Origin: Clostridiales bacterium
Lineage (GTDB): Bacteria > Bacillota > Clostridia > Saccharofermentanales > Saccharofermentanaceae
DNA length: 64,000 bases
Assembly: GCA_017427465.1 (NCBI GenBank)
Contig: JAFRST010000053.1
Span: 42,531-106,530, forward strand
Direction: 5' to 3'
The position numbers and the translations under genes were made by a program. The notes below the pieces were generated by a model that did not search any database, was not told the origin of the DNA, and saw only the letters and a program-made list of their open reading frames with translations. Shown piece by piece: positions 8,202-14,967 of the stretch (position 1 is the stretch's first letter; each line of letters starts with the position of its first letter).

Positions 8202-8235
8202 TGACTGCAATTAAAAGAGTCTATTTCACTTGGTA

Positions 8236-8487
8236 TTAGTCATACCAATGGCGTGGTCTACCTGAATTAGCTTCACGTTTCTGGCGCTCATTCTTTATAA
8301 CGGCTTCAGCCTCTTCCTTAGTTACATACAAACGATGACCTTTGAGTCTCATACCGCTTCCATAGTTTTCGACCGACCTAAGCGTATAGAAATCGCCTGA
8401 GATACGCATGATCTGCATCTCCATAACGTACGAGTTATTGGAGATTATAAAGACATGCTGTCCGACACTATAGTTCTTTTCAGCCAT
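8236..8487 (-). CDS. Small hypothetical protein (83 aa)
   Basis: Starts MAEKNYSVGQHVFIISN and ends in GRPRHWYD. The N-terminal half looks like a small beta-rich (SH3-like) fold with VGQHVFII and a Gly-rich turn; the C-terminal third is a charged helix (KEEAEAVIKNERQKREA). No family is recognised. It shares orientation and base composition with the H1-like gene behind it. Confidence 0.55.
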   Translation of the reverse strand: MAEKNYSVGQHVFIISNNSYVMEMQIMRISGDFYTLRSVENYGSGMRLKGHRLYVTKEEAEAVIKNERQKREANSGRPRHWYD

Positions 8488-8574
8488 TTATTAATTCCTG
8501 TTTATCTTAAACGCCAGCGACCGTAGAATACTTTGATTCTACGGCCGCCAATTGATTATCTTGTTTTGTATCTA

Positions 8575-8994
8575 TCAGAAGATATCTACTGACTTGCCGT
8601 CCTTATCGAAAATCTTCTTCTCGTTGGTAACTACATATACGTCACCACCGAGCTTTGCTGCTTTCTTTTCGAGTGCCTTGTAATCGATCTGCTGACCGTC
8701 GATCTCGAAAATAACCTTGCCCAGCTTTTTCTTAGCAGGGCGACCGGGTTTCTTAGCTGCAACTTTCTTGGTTGCTGTTTTTTTTGCAACCGCCTTTTTA
8801 GCAGGTGTCTTTGTAGCAGCCTTTGCTGTAGTCTTTTTAGCAGCAGCTTTCTTAGCAGGAGCTGCTTTTTTTTCTGTCGTCTTCTTAGCTGCGGGAGCCT
8901 TCTTTGCAGCAGGCTTCTTAGCGGCTGTCTTTTTTGCTGCGGGTTTCTTTGCTTCAGGAGCCTTTGTCTCAGCAGTTTTTACTTCTTCTGCCAT
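8575..8994 (-). CDS. Histone H1-like Lys/Ala-rich protein with small C-terminal domain
   Basis: A 139-aa protein. Residues about 1-88 are a low-complexity tail of PAKK, AAKK and TAKK units ending in KKPGRPAKKKLG, which includes an AT-hook-like GRP core. Residues 90-139 form a small domain (KVIFEIDGQQIDYKALEKK...GGDVYVVTNEKKIFDKDGKSVDIF) resembling the small C-terminal domains (DUF6465-like) attached to such tails in clostridia. Start at 8994 is preceded by GGAGG; an upstream ATG is not. A DNA-compacting role is inferred from the basic tail. The tail composition matches that of the ParB encoded 4 kb away. Confidence 0.7.
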   Translation of the reverse strand: MAEEVKTAETKAPEAKKPAAKKTAAKKPAAKKAPAAKKTTEKKAAPAKKAAAKKTTAKAATKTPAKKAVAKKTATKKVAAKKPGRPAKKKLGKVIFEIDGQQIDYKALEKKAAKLGGDVYVVTNEKKIFDKDGKSVDIF

Positions 8995-9200
8995 GGTTTT
9001 GTCCTCCGTGAGATGGGAATTATTGGTATGCTTAAATTTTATTATTCGTAACATACAACGTCAATAAAATGTTATTCATCATGTATCTCATGTGATATAT
9101 GTGAAAGAGTTATCATTTATCATTTAACGAATTATCTTTTTGCTTATAATTACTCAATCTCCCAGACAACGGTAACAGTATCAGTAACTTCTATATCATC

Positions 9201-9998
9201 TCATTCGTACATCATATCCAAGCAACTTGCGACAGCAGCAGGATAGCTGTTTCCGGCTTCGCTATACTTGATATAGCTGTTGTAGTTTTCCTTAATCAAA
9301 GACTCTATATCAGGTCGATTAAAATATTCAGTGATCTCGTCCGCTGAATATTTATACTCCTCGAAATAATCCCTGACAGCTTCGATATATTCTTCATAAG
9401 AACAGTCAGCCTTCTTATATGACACATAGAATTGAGCCTCCGTGATCACGAATCCAGAAGACACCGCTGCCGCAGATGTCGTCGTATTATGCAGCATTGA
9501 ATACCGATGGTTGTCGACATCAATAACCAACGGGTATTTTGATTCCAGAATAATATCCTTATTGGTTACATCGTCCACATCGCAAGTAAATCCTTCGCTT
9601 TCAATGTAGTCAACAAGTTTTATACGAGCTTCTTTTCGCGTCGACCTCACATAGTAGACAAGTGCTTTACGCGCTTTCTCCTCATCCTCGTCCATAACAA
9701 GCGGTTCAAGATCTTGATACTTGTTATAAATATTCCAGATTTTAAGGAACTCGGATACTCTTATAGCGTGATTGCCGATGGGCTTAACAATCTGGACGCC
9801 GGGCATACCATAAGCGAAAATCTTATGAGTTATGTTTACAAAGACCCAGTCGCAACTATCGTAATGCCCCTTGTGCCAGGCAAGCTTGAAATCATTTTCA
9901 CGAAGCCAACACAAGAACGGTGCGTCAATATCCTTCAGGGAAGGATCCTTTACAAGAAATGCTTCTGGTTTTACTCTGCTGATAACAATATCTTCCAT
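9201..9998 (-). CDS. Hypothetical protein (265 aa) of the tRNA-Ser element
   Basis: Acidic soluble protein beginning MEDIVISRVKPEAFLV. No signal peptide, membrane segment or known motif is recognised. The middle (EKARKALVYYVRSTRKEARIKLVDYIES) is helical and the C terminus alternates acidic helices. It sits directly downstream (minus strand) of the parA/parB remnants and may be element cargo. Confidence 0.6.
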   Translation of the reverse strand: MEDIVISRVKPEAFLVKDPSLKDIDAPFLCWLRENDFKLAWHKGHYDSCDWVFVNITHKIFAYGMPGVQIVKPIGNHAIRVSEFLKIWNIYNKYQDLEPLVMDEDEEKARKALVYYVRSTRKEARIKLVDYIESEGFTCDVDDVTNKDIILESKYPLVIDVDNHRYSMLHNTTTSAAAVSSGFVITEAQFYVSYKKADCSYEEYIEAVRDYFEEYKYSADEITEYFNRPDIESLIKENYNSYIKYSEAGNSYPAAVASCLDMMYE

Positions 9999-10168
9999 CT
10001 TATTCCTCCTCTCGGCATTTACCTGTAATCAAATCAGATACTATACAAAAATCATCTTCTGTAAGTTCTTTTGGACGTTGTGATGTATCCTGATTAATCC
10101 TTATTTCAGAAACAACAGCTACCAAATCATTTTCCGATTCATTTGTTTCAAGCATCAGGAGTTTTGCA

Positions 10169-10306
10169 TCATAGATGCAGTATCCTGATAAGCTCAATTG
10201 GGATGTCGTAGATCTTTGGAAGTCGACCCTCTCGGATCTCCTTGTCATCCTTGAAGAGGTCATCGTACGCCGTGAGACCTAGGTCTAACTTGGGCTTTTC
10301 TCTCAA
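10169..10306 (-). pseudogene. ParB-like N-terminal remnant
   Basis: From a TTG at 10306 preceded by GGAGGTGATC, a 45-codon frame reads DDLFKDDKEIREGRLPKIYDIP before a stop at 10169. This matches the N-terminal region of ParB proteins encoded behind ParA on clostridial mobile elements. The ParB/Srx nuclease-like core and HTH are missing, so it is a truncated relic. A longer frame in another register (10000-10263) is open but does not resemble any protein. Confidence 0.5.
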
Positions 10307-10607
10307 GTCCGATCACCTCCCTCGCCAATTCCTTGTAGGCATCTGCGACCTTGCCGCCAGGGTCGTGCACGAAAATGCTCTCGCCTAAGTTAGGACACTC
10401 GGTAGCTCTAACAGATCTGGGTATCTCTATATTGAATACATTAATATTAATACCCATTGCATCTCGCAGCGCTCTCGTGATGTCCCTTGCGTTGTTTGTC
10501 CGGGAATCAACCATCGTCATGAGAACTCCATCGATCTTCAGGTCAGGATTGATCTGCCGCTTCACTTTAGAAATAGAATGAAGCAACAAGTCTAAGCCTT
10601 TGGGCAT
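10260..10607 (-). pseudogene. ParA/Soj-like ATPase, C-terminal remnant
   Basis: The 115 codons encode the C-terminal third of a ParA: KGLDLLLHSISKVKRQINP, DGVLMTMVDSRTNNARDI, IPRSVRATE and GGKVADAYKELAREV. The N-terminal two thirds, including the deviant Walker A (KGGVGKTT), are absent; sequence upstream of 10607 turns into the promoter region of a divergent HTH gene. It is therefore a 5'-deleted gene. Together with the ParB fragment it records a former partition cassette of the element. Confidence 0.7.
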
Positions 10608-10657
10608 ACCTGAGATTGATTATTCGACTTCTGAACTATCACGAGGGAGGTAAGTAT

Positions 10658-10867
10658 ATGGAAAATGACTACATCTCCCCTATCTACAAGATTATGTTTG
10701 CAGATTACCCCGATATTTTGACCGTAGCGCAGCTTCAGAAGATTCTCCATATCAGCAGACAGCTTTCCTACGAGCTGATCAACAGCGGCCAAATACGGGC
10801 GTTTAAGGTGGGTAATTCTTTCAGAATACCCAAAGTCTCTGTAATTGACTTCGTAATGAAGTCTTAG
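10658..10867 (+). CDS. Excisionase-family HTH protein
   Basis: A 69-aa protein with the DNA-binding excisionase pattern ILTVAQLQKILHISRQLSYELINSGQIRAFKVGNSFRIPKV, followed by a short helix. GGGAGG lies 8 nt before the ATG at 10658. It is placed just before the integrase gene, the usual position of an Xis or directionality factor. Confidence 0.75.
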   Translation: MENDYISPIYKIMFADYPDILTVAQLQKILHISRQLSYELINSGQIRAFKVGNSFRIPKVSVIDFVMKS

Positions 10868-10886
10868 CAGCGCTCTAGACCAGGCA

Positions 10887-10953
10887 CTCATCTCTCAATA
10901 TATTCGCACATTTGTAAAATCACATTTATTTCGTATCCTATTCGAGAGATGAG
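10887..10953. repeat. 10-bp inverted repeat between xis-like and int genes
   Basis: CTCATCTCTC at 10887-10896 and its exact complement GAGAGATGAG at 10944-10953 flank 47 bp of AT-rich DNA upstream of the integrase. It may be an operator or part of the recombination site complex. Confidence 0.5.
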
Positions 10954-11000
10954 TTGTCCTGAATACAAAACGGATTAACAAATTTAAGGAGGTGAAAAAG

Positions 11001-12269
11001 ATGGTATCAGGACATCTTACAACACAAAACGGTCTTTACTATATCATTCTCAGTTACTACGATTCTGATAAGAAAAGACACTACAAAAGATTTGCTACCG
11101 GACTTAAAGTCAATAAAGGCAATAAGCGAAAGGCTGAAGAAATGCTTCAGAAAAGGAGACTGGAATTCTTTGTTCCACAAAATGTAAATGGTCTCAAATC
11201 TGATATGCCTTTTGTTGAATACCTGTATGCTTGGTTACAAGTCGTGAAAATCAGAGTGAAGCCGACCACATATAATTCTTATGTATGTATTGTAGAGCGT
11301 AAACTCACGCCCTACTTCATGGACAAGAATTATACCTTAGAAGGACTAAAGCCTTCTCACATACAAGCTTTCTATGTTCACGAACTTGAGACAGTATCAC
11401 CTAACACCGTGATACACGAGCATGCTGTGATTTATGAAGCCTTAAAATACGCTTATAAAATTGGATTAATTCCGGTAAACATGGCAACAAAGGTTGATAG
11501 ACCTAAAAAGGAGAATTTCGAACCACAATTCCTTGGAGCTGATGAGTTAGAGGTCATGTTTAAGGCCCTCAGAGGCACCCCTTTCGAGCTTCCTGTTCTC
11601 GTAGCAGCATTTTACGGGTTACGACGAGGAGAGGTCTTAGGGCTCAAATGGGACGCCATAGACTTTGACGCATGTACATTAACCATCAAGCGTACTATCG
11701 TTTCTACTATGATCGATGGCAAGAGAGAAATCATGAAGCAGGATTCTACAAAAACCAAGGCCAGCTACAGAACCCTACCTCTCGTTGGCAGATTCAAGCA
11801 ATACTTCTTAGAAGTTAAACAGTCTCAAGAACAGAATAAGAGGTTGTGTGGCAGCTGTTATAACTATGAATACGATGGTTATATCTTTGTAGACCCTGTC
11901 GGTAACATCCTCAAGCCCAATTACTTGAGCGCACAGTTCCCCAGATATCTCGAGAGGCACGGTCTTCGTAGAATAAGGTTCCACGATCTACGCCATAGTT
12001 GCGCAAGCTTGCTTCTGGCAAACGGTGTACCACTGAAGAGTATCCAAGAATGGTTAGGTCATAGCGACTTCTCAACTACTGCTAATGTCTACAGTCACCT
12101 GGACTATTCTGCAAAGGTTGCGTCGTCGATCGCGCTTGAAAATGGCCTTGCTCTCCCCAACCGGAGCTTCAGCACAAGCTGGGTAGGTTCGAAAATGGAG
12201 GAAAACAACGAAAAATGTGTCCCCAAAACAGAGAAATGTGTCCCCAAGATTTCAGAGCTTATAGGATGA
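11001..12269 (+). CDS. int: Tyrosine-type integrase of the tRNA-Ser element
   Basis: A 422-aa phage-type integrase. An N-terminal arm-binding part (GLYYIILSYYDSDKKRHYKR) and a core-binding SAM-like domain (about 70-170) precede the catalytic domain with the first Arg in YGLRRGEVLGLKW, HDLRHSCASLLLANG, and LGHSDFSTTANVYSHLD holding the His and nucleophilic Tyr. AAGGAGG lies 8 nt before ATG 11001. The last codons (CVPKTEKCVPKIS) are made by two copies of the AATGTGTCCCC repeat, so the repeat shaped the C terminus. It likely catalyses insertion at the tRNA-Ser anticodon loop. Confidence 0.92.
   Translation: MVSGHLTTQNGLYYIILSYYDSDKKRHYKRFATGLKVNKGNKRKAEEMLQKRRLEFFVPQNVNGLKSDMPFVEYLYAWLQVVKIRVKPTTYNSYVCIVERKLTPYFMDKNYTLEGLKPSHIQAFYVHELETVSPNTVIHEHAVIYEALKYAYKIGLIPVNMATKVDRPKKENFEPQFLGADELEVMFKALRGTPFELPVLVAAFYGLRRGEVLGLKWDAIDFDACTLTIKRTIVSTMIDGKREIMKQDSTKTKASYRTLPLVGRFKQYFLEVKQSQEQNKRLCGSCYNYEYDGYIFVDPVGNILKPNYLSAQFPRYLERHGLRRIRFHDLRHSCASLLLANGVPLKSIQEWLGHSDFSTTANVYSHLDYSAKVASSIALENGLALPNRSFSTSWVGSKMEENNEKCVPKTEKCVPKISELIG
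12214..12245 (+). repeat. Paired 11-bp repeat at the end of the integrase gene
   Basis: AATGTGTCCCC at 12214-12224 and 12235-12245, 21 bp apart, in plus orientation, about 80-110 bp from the intact tRNA. Confidence 0.6.
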
Positions 12270-12290
12270 CGCCTTTTATCTGCAAAATGA

Positions 12291-12321
12291 AAGGCCCGCA
12301 AACGCAGTGTTTACGGGCCTT
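12291..12321 (-). terminator. Terminator of the intact tRNA-Ser
   Basis: AAGGCCCGTAAAC / GTTTGCGGGCCTT stem immediately after the tRNA 3' end on the minus strand, followed by TCATTTT. It also can serve the convergent integrase. Confidence 0.8.
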
Positions 12322-12322
12322 C

Positions 12323-12411
12323 TGGCGGAGCGGGTGGGATTCGAACCCACGTGGCTGTTACACCAAACGGTTTTCAAGACCGCCTCGTTATGACCGCTTC
12401 GATACCGCTCC
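12323..12411 (-). tRNA. tRNA-Ser(UGA)
   Basis: An 89-nt class II tRNA on the minus strand. Acceptor GGAGCGG pairs perfectly with CCGCTCC, CCA is encoded, the anticodon loop is CTTGAAA (anticodon TGA), a long variable arm is present and the T arm reads GTGGGTTCGAATCCCAC. Its 5' half is almost identical to the fragment at 12562-12601, differing in the acceptor stem. It is the intact copy that replaces the gene split by the element. Confidence 0.93.
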
Positions 12412-12456
12412 AAGCTTTTGCTATTCAATTGTCAATCGCACCAGAACAAAGGTTCT

Positions 12457-12478
12457 GGGGACACATTGGGGACACATT
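12457..12478 (-). repeat. Paired 11-bp repeat right of the intact tRNA-Ser
   Basis: Two exact minus-strand copies of AATGTGTCCCC (12457-12467 and 12468-12478), immediately adjacent. Same motif as inside the integrase and first HTH gene. Confidence 0.6.
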
Positions 12479-12561
12479 ACCAGTTTCCAAGCAGTGATGA
12501 AGTCCGCCAATGCCCTACTTTATTGGGTTTGTATCGAAATACTTAACGAAGGTCAACTAGA

Positions 12562-12601
12562 TTTCAAGACCGCCTCGTTATGACCGCTTCGATACAGCTC
12601 C
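12562..12601 (-). pseudogene. 5' half of a tRNA-Ser gene, right attachment remnant
   Basis: On the minus strand it reads GGAGCTG (acceptor), D arm, and the anticodon stem up to CTTGAAA, then diverges at the junction. Its acceptor pairs with the 3' half at 7353-7408 (with one U-G pair), so these two pieces were probably one gene before insertion. Confidence 0.8.
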
Positions 12602-12632
12602 ACTTTTAAAGGCACTTAAGTATACATAAATC

Positions 12633-12668
12633 AGAGGCGGTTTGCAAGCACCCCCGCAATACCGCCTC
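12633..12668 (-). terminator. Terminator of parB
   Basis: GAGGCGGT / ACCGCCTC stem 34 nt past the parB stop on the minus strand; the tail is AT-rich but lacks a clean T-run. Confidence 0.5.
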
Positions 12669-12701
12669 AATAAATACATTTTATACCTTCAAAGTTCAGG
12701 A

Positions 12702-13904
12702 TTACTGGCCGCCAAGAAGTTCAGTGAGTCTGTCTAAGTCTTCGTAGTCCTTATAGTCGATCACGATGCGTCCGCGGCCGCTCGTGTTATCCAGCACCTT
12801 GATCTTTGTCTTGGCACCAAGGGCCTTCTTGAACTTTGTTTCTACTTCTTTGAGGCTCAGAGCAAATCTGATATCAGGTGCTTCAATGACCTTCTTCTTG
12901 TCGGGAGCGTTCTGGGCATCAAGGAATTTCTTAACGAATACCTCAGCCTGTCTTACGTTCAGATCACGTGTCATGATGTAATCTGCGACTTTGCGCTGGT
13001 CTTCCTTATCCTTAACTGCAAGAATGACCTTCGCATGACCCTCAGAGAGATCTCCTCTGCTGACGAATTCCTGAAGCGATTCATCAAGCTCAAGGATACG
13101 GAGAGTATTAGCAATACTGGATCTGCCCTTTCCAAGCTTCTTTGCAAGCTGGTCCTGCGTAAGCTTGTGTGTCTTAAGAAGATTCTGAATGGCCATTGCT
13201 TCTTCTATAGGATTTAAGTCTTCTCTCTGGATGTTCTCGATAAGAGCCTGCTCCATTGTCTGTCTGTCCGTAAGATCTCTTACGATTGCAGGCATAACTG
13301 AAAGGCCGGCAATACGTGCAGCTCTCCAGCGGCGCTCACCGGCTACGATCCTGTAACCGTCACCCTTTTTCTGTACGATGATGGGTTGGATGATGCCATT
13401 TTCTTCGATTGATGAAGCGAGCGAGTTGAGTTTCTCATCATCGAAATTCTTTCTGGGCTGTCCGTCGTTAGGGGAGATGTCGTTGATCTTGAGCTCAACA
13501 ACAGAATCTCTCTTGTTCTCAGGGATACCGTCAGATGATAAGAGCGCGCCAAGGCCTCTGCCCATTGCTGACTTGCTCTCAGATACTGTCTTAACCGCAG
13601 TCTTCTTCGCAGGAGCTGCCTTAACAGGTGTTCCTAATGCAGCCTTCTTCATAGGAGCTTTCTTAGCTACAGGCTTTGCAGAAACCTTTGCTGCAGCCTT
13701 TGGAGCGGCTTTCTTTGCAGCTACTTTTTTAGCAGGTGCAGTTTTCTTGGCAGCAGTCTTGACAGCTGTCTTCTTTGCCGGTGCTTTCTTTGCCGCAGGC
13801 TTAGCTGCAGTCTTTTTAGCAGGAGTCTTCTTCGCAGTTGTTTTCACAGTTGCCTTCTTAGCTACAGTTGATTTTGTAGTCTTTTTCTTTGCTGTATTCG
13901 CCAT
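12702..13904 (-). CDS. parB: Chromosome partitioning protein ParB with H1-like N-terminal tail
   Basis: A 400-aa ParB/Spo0J that binds parS and loads SMC. Residues 1-113 are a Lys/Ala/Thr/Pro-rich tail of AKK and PAKK repeats. The ParB core then starts at MGRGLGALLS, with the CTP-binding N-domain including GERRWRAARIAGL (about 195-207), the HTH region KLTQDQLAKKLGKGRSSIANTLRIL (about 244-268), and a C-terminal dimerisation domain ending in DRLTELLGG. Typical ParBs of about 285 residues lack the tail. The ATG at 13904 has AAAGGAG upstream and no closer in-frame start with a ribosome site is evident. It is 13 bp behind parA, in one operon. Confidence 0.95.
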   Translation of the reverse strand: MANTAKKKTTKSTVAKKATVKTTAKKTPAKKTAAKPAAKKAPAKKTAVKTAAKKTAPAKKVAAKKAAPKAAAKVSAKPVAKKAPMKKAALGTPVKAAPAKKTAVKTVSESKSAMGRGLGALLSSDGIPENKRDSVVELKINDISPNDGQPRKNFDDEKLNSLASSIEENGIIQPIIVQKKGDGYRIVAGERRWRAARIAGLSVMPAIVRDLTDRQTMEQALIENIQREDLNPIEEAMAIQNLLKTHKLTQDQLAKKLGKGRSSIANTLRILELDESLQEFVSRGDLSEGHAKVILAVKDKEDQRKVADYIMTRDLNVRQAEVFVKKFLDAQNAPDKKKVIEAPDIRFALSLKEVETKFKKALGAKTKIKVLDNTSGRGRIVIDYKDYEDLDRLTELLGGQ

Positions 13905-13917
13905 TGTAGTTCTCCTT

Positions 13918-14679
13918 TTATACTCTCTTAATAACTTCCTTTACCAAGGCCTCATATGCCTTGGAACCCTTGGAGTTCTTATCGTAATCACAGATAGCAA
14001 GGCCATGGCTCGGAGCTTCTGCAAGTCTTACGTTTCTCGGGATAACAGTCTTGAAGACCTTGGATCCGAAGTACTTGTCTGTCTCTTCCTTAACCTGTCT
14101 GGAGAGCTGAGTTCTCATGTTGAACATAGTAAGAACAACACCCAGAATCTCGAGATCGGGATTGAGTTTCTTCTTTACGATGTTGATAGTATCCATAAGC
14201 TGGGACAATCCTTCCAAAGCATAGTACTCACCCTGGATCGGAATGACCAGACGGTCAGCTGCAGTAAGGGCGTTAATAGTAAGCAAACCCAATGACGGCG
14301 GGCTGTCCAGGACTATGAAGTCATAAGAATCCAATACCGGTTTAAGCGCATTTTTTAGTATCTGTTCCCTGGAAATTACTGTTACGAGCTCGACCTCTGC
14401 ACCGGCAAGATTGATATTGGTAGGGCAGATGTCAACATTCTCTGCATTGGTCTCATAGATGACATCAGAGATAGGTGCCTCGTTGATAAGAACGTCGTAA
14501 ACTGTCTGTTCGAGTTCGCGCTTATCAATTCCAAGTCCGCTTGTAGCGTTTGCCTGGGGATCCATATCTATGAGAAGGACTTTCTTCTTTTTCTTGCCAA
14601 GGAAAGCGGCAAGATTGACAGCGGTTGTAGTCTTTCCTACGCCGCCTTTCTGATTAACAAGAGCAATTACTGTCGCCAT
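13918..14679 (-). CDS. parA: Chromosome partitioning ATPase ParA/Soj
   Basis: A 253-aa deviant Walker ATPase. KGGVGKTTTAVNLAA (about residues 11-25) is the Walker A with signature Lys, LLIDMDPQANATSGL the A' motif, and FIVLDSPPSLGLLTINAL the Walker B region. It acts with ParB and the adjacent parS sites in origin segregation. It is full length and followed by parB at a 13-bp spacing. Confidence 0.96.
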   Translation of the reverse strand: MATVIALVNQKGGVGKTTTAVNLAAFLGKKKKKVLLIDMDPQANATSGLGIDKRELEQTVYDVLINEAPISDVIYETNAENVDICPTNINLAGAEVELVTVISREQILKNALKPVLDSYDFIVLDSPPSLGLLTINALTAADRLVIPIQGEYYALEGLSQLMDTINIVKKKLNPDLEILGVVLTMFNMRTQLSRQVKEETDKYFGSKVFKTVIPRNVRLAEAPSHGLAICDYDKNSKGSKAYEALVKEVIKRV

Positions 14680-14774
14680 ATTCTACTCCTTTTAATATAA
14701 ATTCATTATCCATATGCTAATTCTATCACTGCATTATTAAATAATATATGTCATCTTTACTACAAATGTTCCGA

Positions 14775-14790
14775 TGTTCCACGTAGAACA
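14775..14790. promoter_or_regulatory. parS: parS site (one mismatch)
   Basis: TGTTCCACGTAGAACA differs from the consensus TGTTCCACGTGGAACA by one base. One of three ParB sites in 125 bp upstream of parA. Confidence 0.85.
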
Positions 14791-14832
14791 TTTCCCTTTT
14801 GACATTTTGTCCGCTAGTCGGGTTTGGCAGAG

Positions 14833-14848
14833 TGTTCCACGTGGAACA
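14833..14848. promoter_or_regulatory. parS: parS site (perfect)
   Basis: Exact 16-bp palindrome TGTTCCACGTGGAACA, 58 bp from the first site. Confidence 0.95.
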
Positions 14849-14881
14849 CTCAAAACCACGAGTCCGTTCCTCCCCGTCAAA

Positions 14882-14897
14882 TGTTCCACGTGGAACA
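14882..14897. promoter_or_regulatory. parS: parS site (perfect)
   Basis: Second exact copy of TGTTCCACGTGGAACA, 49 bp from the previous one, between gyrB's terminator and parA. Confidence 0.95.
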
Positions 14898-14903
14898 TTT
14901 ACG

Positions 14904-14940
14904 AAGAACGGGTGCCGGCATCTGCCGAACACCCGTTCTT
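14904..14940 (-). terminator. Terminator of gyrB
   Basis: AAGAACGGGTG / CACCCGTTCTT stem with an inner CGGCA/TGCCG pairing, about 28 nt past the gyrB stop. Confidence 0.75.
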
Positions 14941-14967
14941 AAAGGATTTATGACCTGTAAAGTTTTA

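Larger units (their letters stand above)
7409..12561. mobile_element. Integrative element inserted in a tRNA-Ser anticodon loop
   Basis: The segment is bounded by the two halves of one tRNA-Ser and ends at the right with a tyrosine integrase, an intact tRNA-Ser copy and a short remnant. It contains two excisionase-like HTH genes, decayed parA and parB fragments, a histone-H1-like gene and three hypothetical genes. An 11-bp sequence AATGTGTCCCC is repeated in both orientations near both ends and probably marks integrase or excisionase arm sites. No relaxase or conjugation genes remain, so it is likely a decayed or defective element. An alternative boundary is the intact tRNA at 12411, with 12412-12601 left from an earlier insertion. 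Confidence 0.75.

Noticed and set aside
8717..9067. Long plus-strand frame rich in Ala/Phe opposite the H1-like gene
   Set aside because: It is the complement of AAG/GCA-rich repeats; the minus strand has the ribosome site and a protein-like C-terminal domain.
10000..10263. Open frame of 87 codons on the minus strand
   Set aside because: The ParB-like frame overlapping it in another register is recognisable and has a ribosome site; this frame shows no protein-like pattern.
13378..14295. 305-codon plus-strand frame opposite parB/parA
   Set aside because: Antisense shadow of the Lys/Ala-rich ParB tail and ParA; both minus-strand genes are certain.
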